This document shows positions 62,769-64,000 of a stretch of 64,000 bases of DNA, piece after piece; the first letter of the stretch is position 1, and the number at the start of each line of letters is the position of its first letter. The translations under genes were made by a program, and so were the position numbers. Under the pieces are notes generated by a model. The model did no database searches. It was not told the origin of the DNA and saw only the letters and a program-made list of their open reading frames with translations. This DNA comes from Flavobacterium sp. Root186 (GTDB lineage Bacteria; Bacteroidota; Bacteroidia; Flavobacteriales; Flavobacteriaceae), in NCBI RefSeq assembly GCF_001428525.1, contig NZ_LMHW01000011.1, forward strand, positions 248,001 to 312,000. The letters are read 5' to 3'.

Positions 62769-64000
62769 ATGATAGCACACAACTCCAAGATTATCGGCGA
62801 AGGTTTAACTTACGACGATGTATTATTAGTACCTAACTACTCGAATGTGCTTCCCCGCGAAGTGAGTATCAAATCAAAATTTTCAAGAAACATAACATTA
62901 AACGTTCCAATCGTATCTGCTGCTATGGATACAGTGACCGAAAGTGCAATGGCAATCGCTATGGCACAAGAAGGCGGAATTGGAGTTTTACATAAAAACA
63001 TGACGATTGAGCAGCAAGCTGCCAAGGTTAGAAAAGTAAAGCGTGCTGAAGCAGGAATGATTATCGATCCGGTAACATTACCAATGAATTCAACTATTGC
63101 AGACGCTAAAAACGCCATGAGAGAATTCGGAATTGGCGGTATTCCAATCGTTGACGAAAACAGAATTCTTAAAGGAATTGTTACCAATCGTGACTTACGT
63201 TTCGAAAAAAACGGAGCAAGACCAATTGCTGAGGTAATGACAAGTACAAACTTAGTTACTGTTGCCGAAGGAACTTCATTAGAACAAGCCGAAGTAGTTT
63301 TACAAGGCCATAAAATCGAAAAATTACCAGTTGTAAATGCTAAAAACGAATTAGTTGGTTTAATTACGTTTAGAGATATTACAAAACTGACTCAAAAACC
63401 AATCGCTAATAAGGATACTTTTGGTCGTTTGAGAGTTGCTGCTGCAATTGGTGTTACCGGAGATGCAGTTCAAAGAGCTGAAGCTTTAGTTGCTGCCGGT
63501 GTAGATGCCATTATTATCGATACAGCACACGGACATACTGAAGGTGTGGTAAATGTATTGAAAGAAGTAAAATCAAAATTCCCTCAAATAGATGTAGTGG
63601 TTGGAAACATTGCAACACCGGAAGCCGCTAAATATTTAGTAGAAAATGGTGCTGATGGTGTAAAAGTAGGAATCGGACCTGGTTCTATCTGTACTACACG
63701 TATTGTTGCAGGTGTTGGTTTTCCTCAGTTTTCAGCAGTTTTAGAAGTTGCTGCGGCAATCAAAGGAACTGGAGTTCCGGTTATTGCTGATGGTGGAATT
63801 CGTTATACTGGAGATATTCCTAAAGCAATTGCTGCAGGTGCTGACTGCGTAATGTTAGGTTCATTATTAGCCGGGACAAAAGAATCTCCGGGTGAAACTA
63901 TTATTTTTGAAGGAAGAAAATTCAAATCATACCGCGGAATGGGTTCTGTTGAAGCGATGCAAACGGGTTCTAAAGATCGTTATTTCCAGGATGTTGAAGA
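62769..64000 (+). CDS. guaB: IMP dehydrogenase, 5' part (gene runs off the window)
   Basis: About 410 of the usual 490 residues are present. The enzyme oxidises IMP to XMP, the committed step of GMP synthesis. [18 protein letters not shown] is the conserved start. Two CBS domains occupy about residues 95-210 ([10 protein letters not shown]... LITFRDI). [10 protein letters not shown], the catalytic-Cys loop [20 protein letters not shown] (landmark GPGSICTTR), DGGIRYTGD and YRGMGS follow. The mobile flap and C-terminus are missing because of the window edge. Confidence 0.96.
   Translation, partial: MIAHNSKIIGEGLTYDDVLLVPNYSNVLPREVSIKSKFSRNITLNVPIVSAAMDTVTESAMAIAMAQEGGIGVLHKNMTIEQQAAKVRKVKRAEAGMIIDPVTLPMNSTIADAKNAMREFGIGGIPIVDENRILKGIVTNRDLRFEKNGARPIAEVMTSTNLVTVAEGTSLEQAEVVLQGHKIEKLPVVNAKNELVGLITFRDITKLTQKPIANKDTFGRLRVAAAIGVTGDAVQRAEALVAAGVDAIIIDTAHGHTEGVVNVLKEVKSKFPQIDVVVGNIATPEAAKYLVENGADGVKVGIGPGSICTTRIVAGVGFPQFSAVLEVAAAIKGTGVPVIADGGIRYTGDIPKAIAAGADCVMLGSLLAGTKESPGETIIFEGRKFKSYRGMGSVEAMQTGSKDRYFQDVE

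Overview
The window is AT-rich chromosomal DNA of a Bacteroidetes bacterium, most likely a Flavobacterium of the F. johnsoniae type. Reasons: many starts are preceded by the Bacteroidetes -7 promoter box TAnnTTTG instead of a Shine-Dalgarno; there is a TonB receptor with a carboxypeptidase-like N-domain plus a DUF4249 lipoprotein, DUF5723 and DUF6515 proteins, a PUR-alpha-like DUF3276 protein, monomeric isocitrate dehydrogenase and a very long NusB; and there are several families of short intergenic inverted repeats. No rRNA, tRNA, CRISPR array, prophage or complete IS element was seen.

Layout. 1-6.6 kb: a cut-off lipoprotein gene, a minus-strand run of eight small genes (DinB-like protein, Ig-fold lipoprotein and six secreted or membrane proteins of unknown role), then repeats, a GIY-YIG protein and a peptidoglycan-binding/M15 peptidase. 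7-18 kb: lysA, gltD-gltB and, divergently, sucC; a DUF1456 protein. 17-20 kb: an esterase, a dipeptide epimerase and a PLP enzyme in one operon that suggests murein-peptide recycling. 20-26 kb: TerB-like protein, uvrB, a lipoprotein hydrolase, a broken small membrane protein gene, rlmF and thiN. 26-34 kb: a TonB receptor/DUF4249 surface uptake pair with a GyrI-like and a DinB-like protein, then icd, rplS and trmD.

34-45 kb: a cluster of REP-type hairpins next to a frameshifted REP-associated transposase, a lipoprotein archaemetzincin with a flavin reductase and a Tat-exported sugar isomerase, a cupin, an MFS exporter, a cyclophilin-FKBP fusion, a lipoprotein cytochrome, a Gre-like factor, a peroxiredoxin-like protein, CsaA and three alpha/beta hydrolases. 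45-56 kb: PUR-alpha-like protein, an ABC exporter, leucine dehydrogenase, nusB, yajC, a YdeI-like protein, pepT, a membrane-anchored formylglycine-generating enzyme, a DUF6515 protein, a porin and a remnant-like small exported protein. 56-64 kb: pyrD, a DUF3307/SatD pair, hydroxymethylglutaryl-CoA lyase, a frameshifted small gene caught between two copies of the lyase 3' end, a lipoprotein/DUF5723 pair, and the start of guaB.

Best candidate for an undescribed system: the satD-DUF3307 operon (57643-58961). SatD looks like a nucleotide-cyclase-type palm domain fused to a DNA-binding HTH. Its partner is a polytopic membrane protein with four His/Asp pairs spaced i/i+4, as in membrane metal hydrolases. 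Upstream lie four palindromes ATTAC-N8-GTAAT repeated with an exact 28-bp period, the first overlapping the predicted promoter. This suggests a self-regulated, possibly nucleotide-sensing module. The operator array is read directly from the sequence; the biochemical roles are inference.
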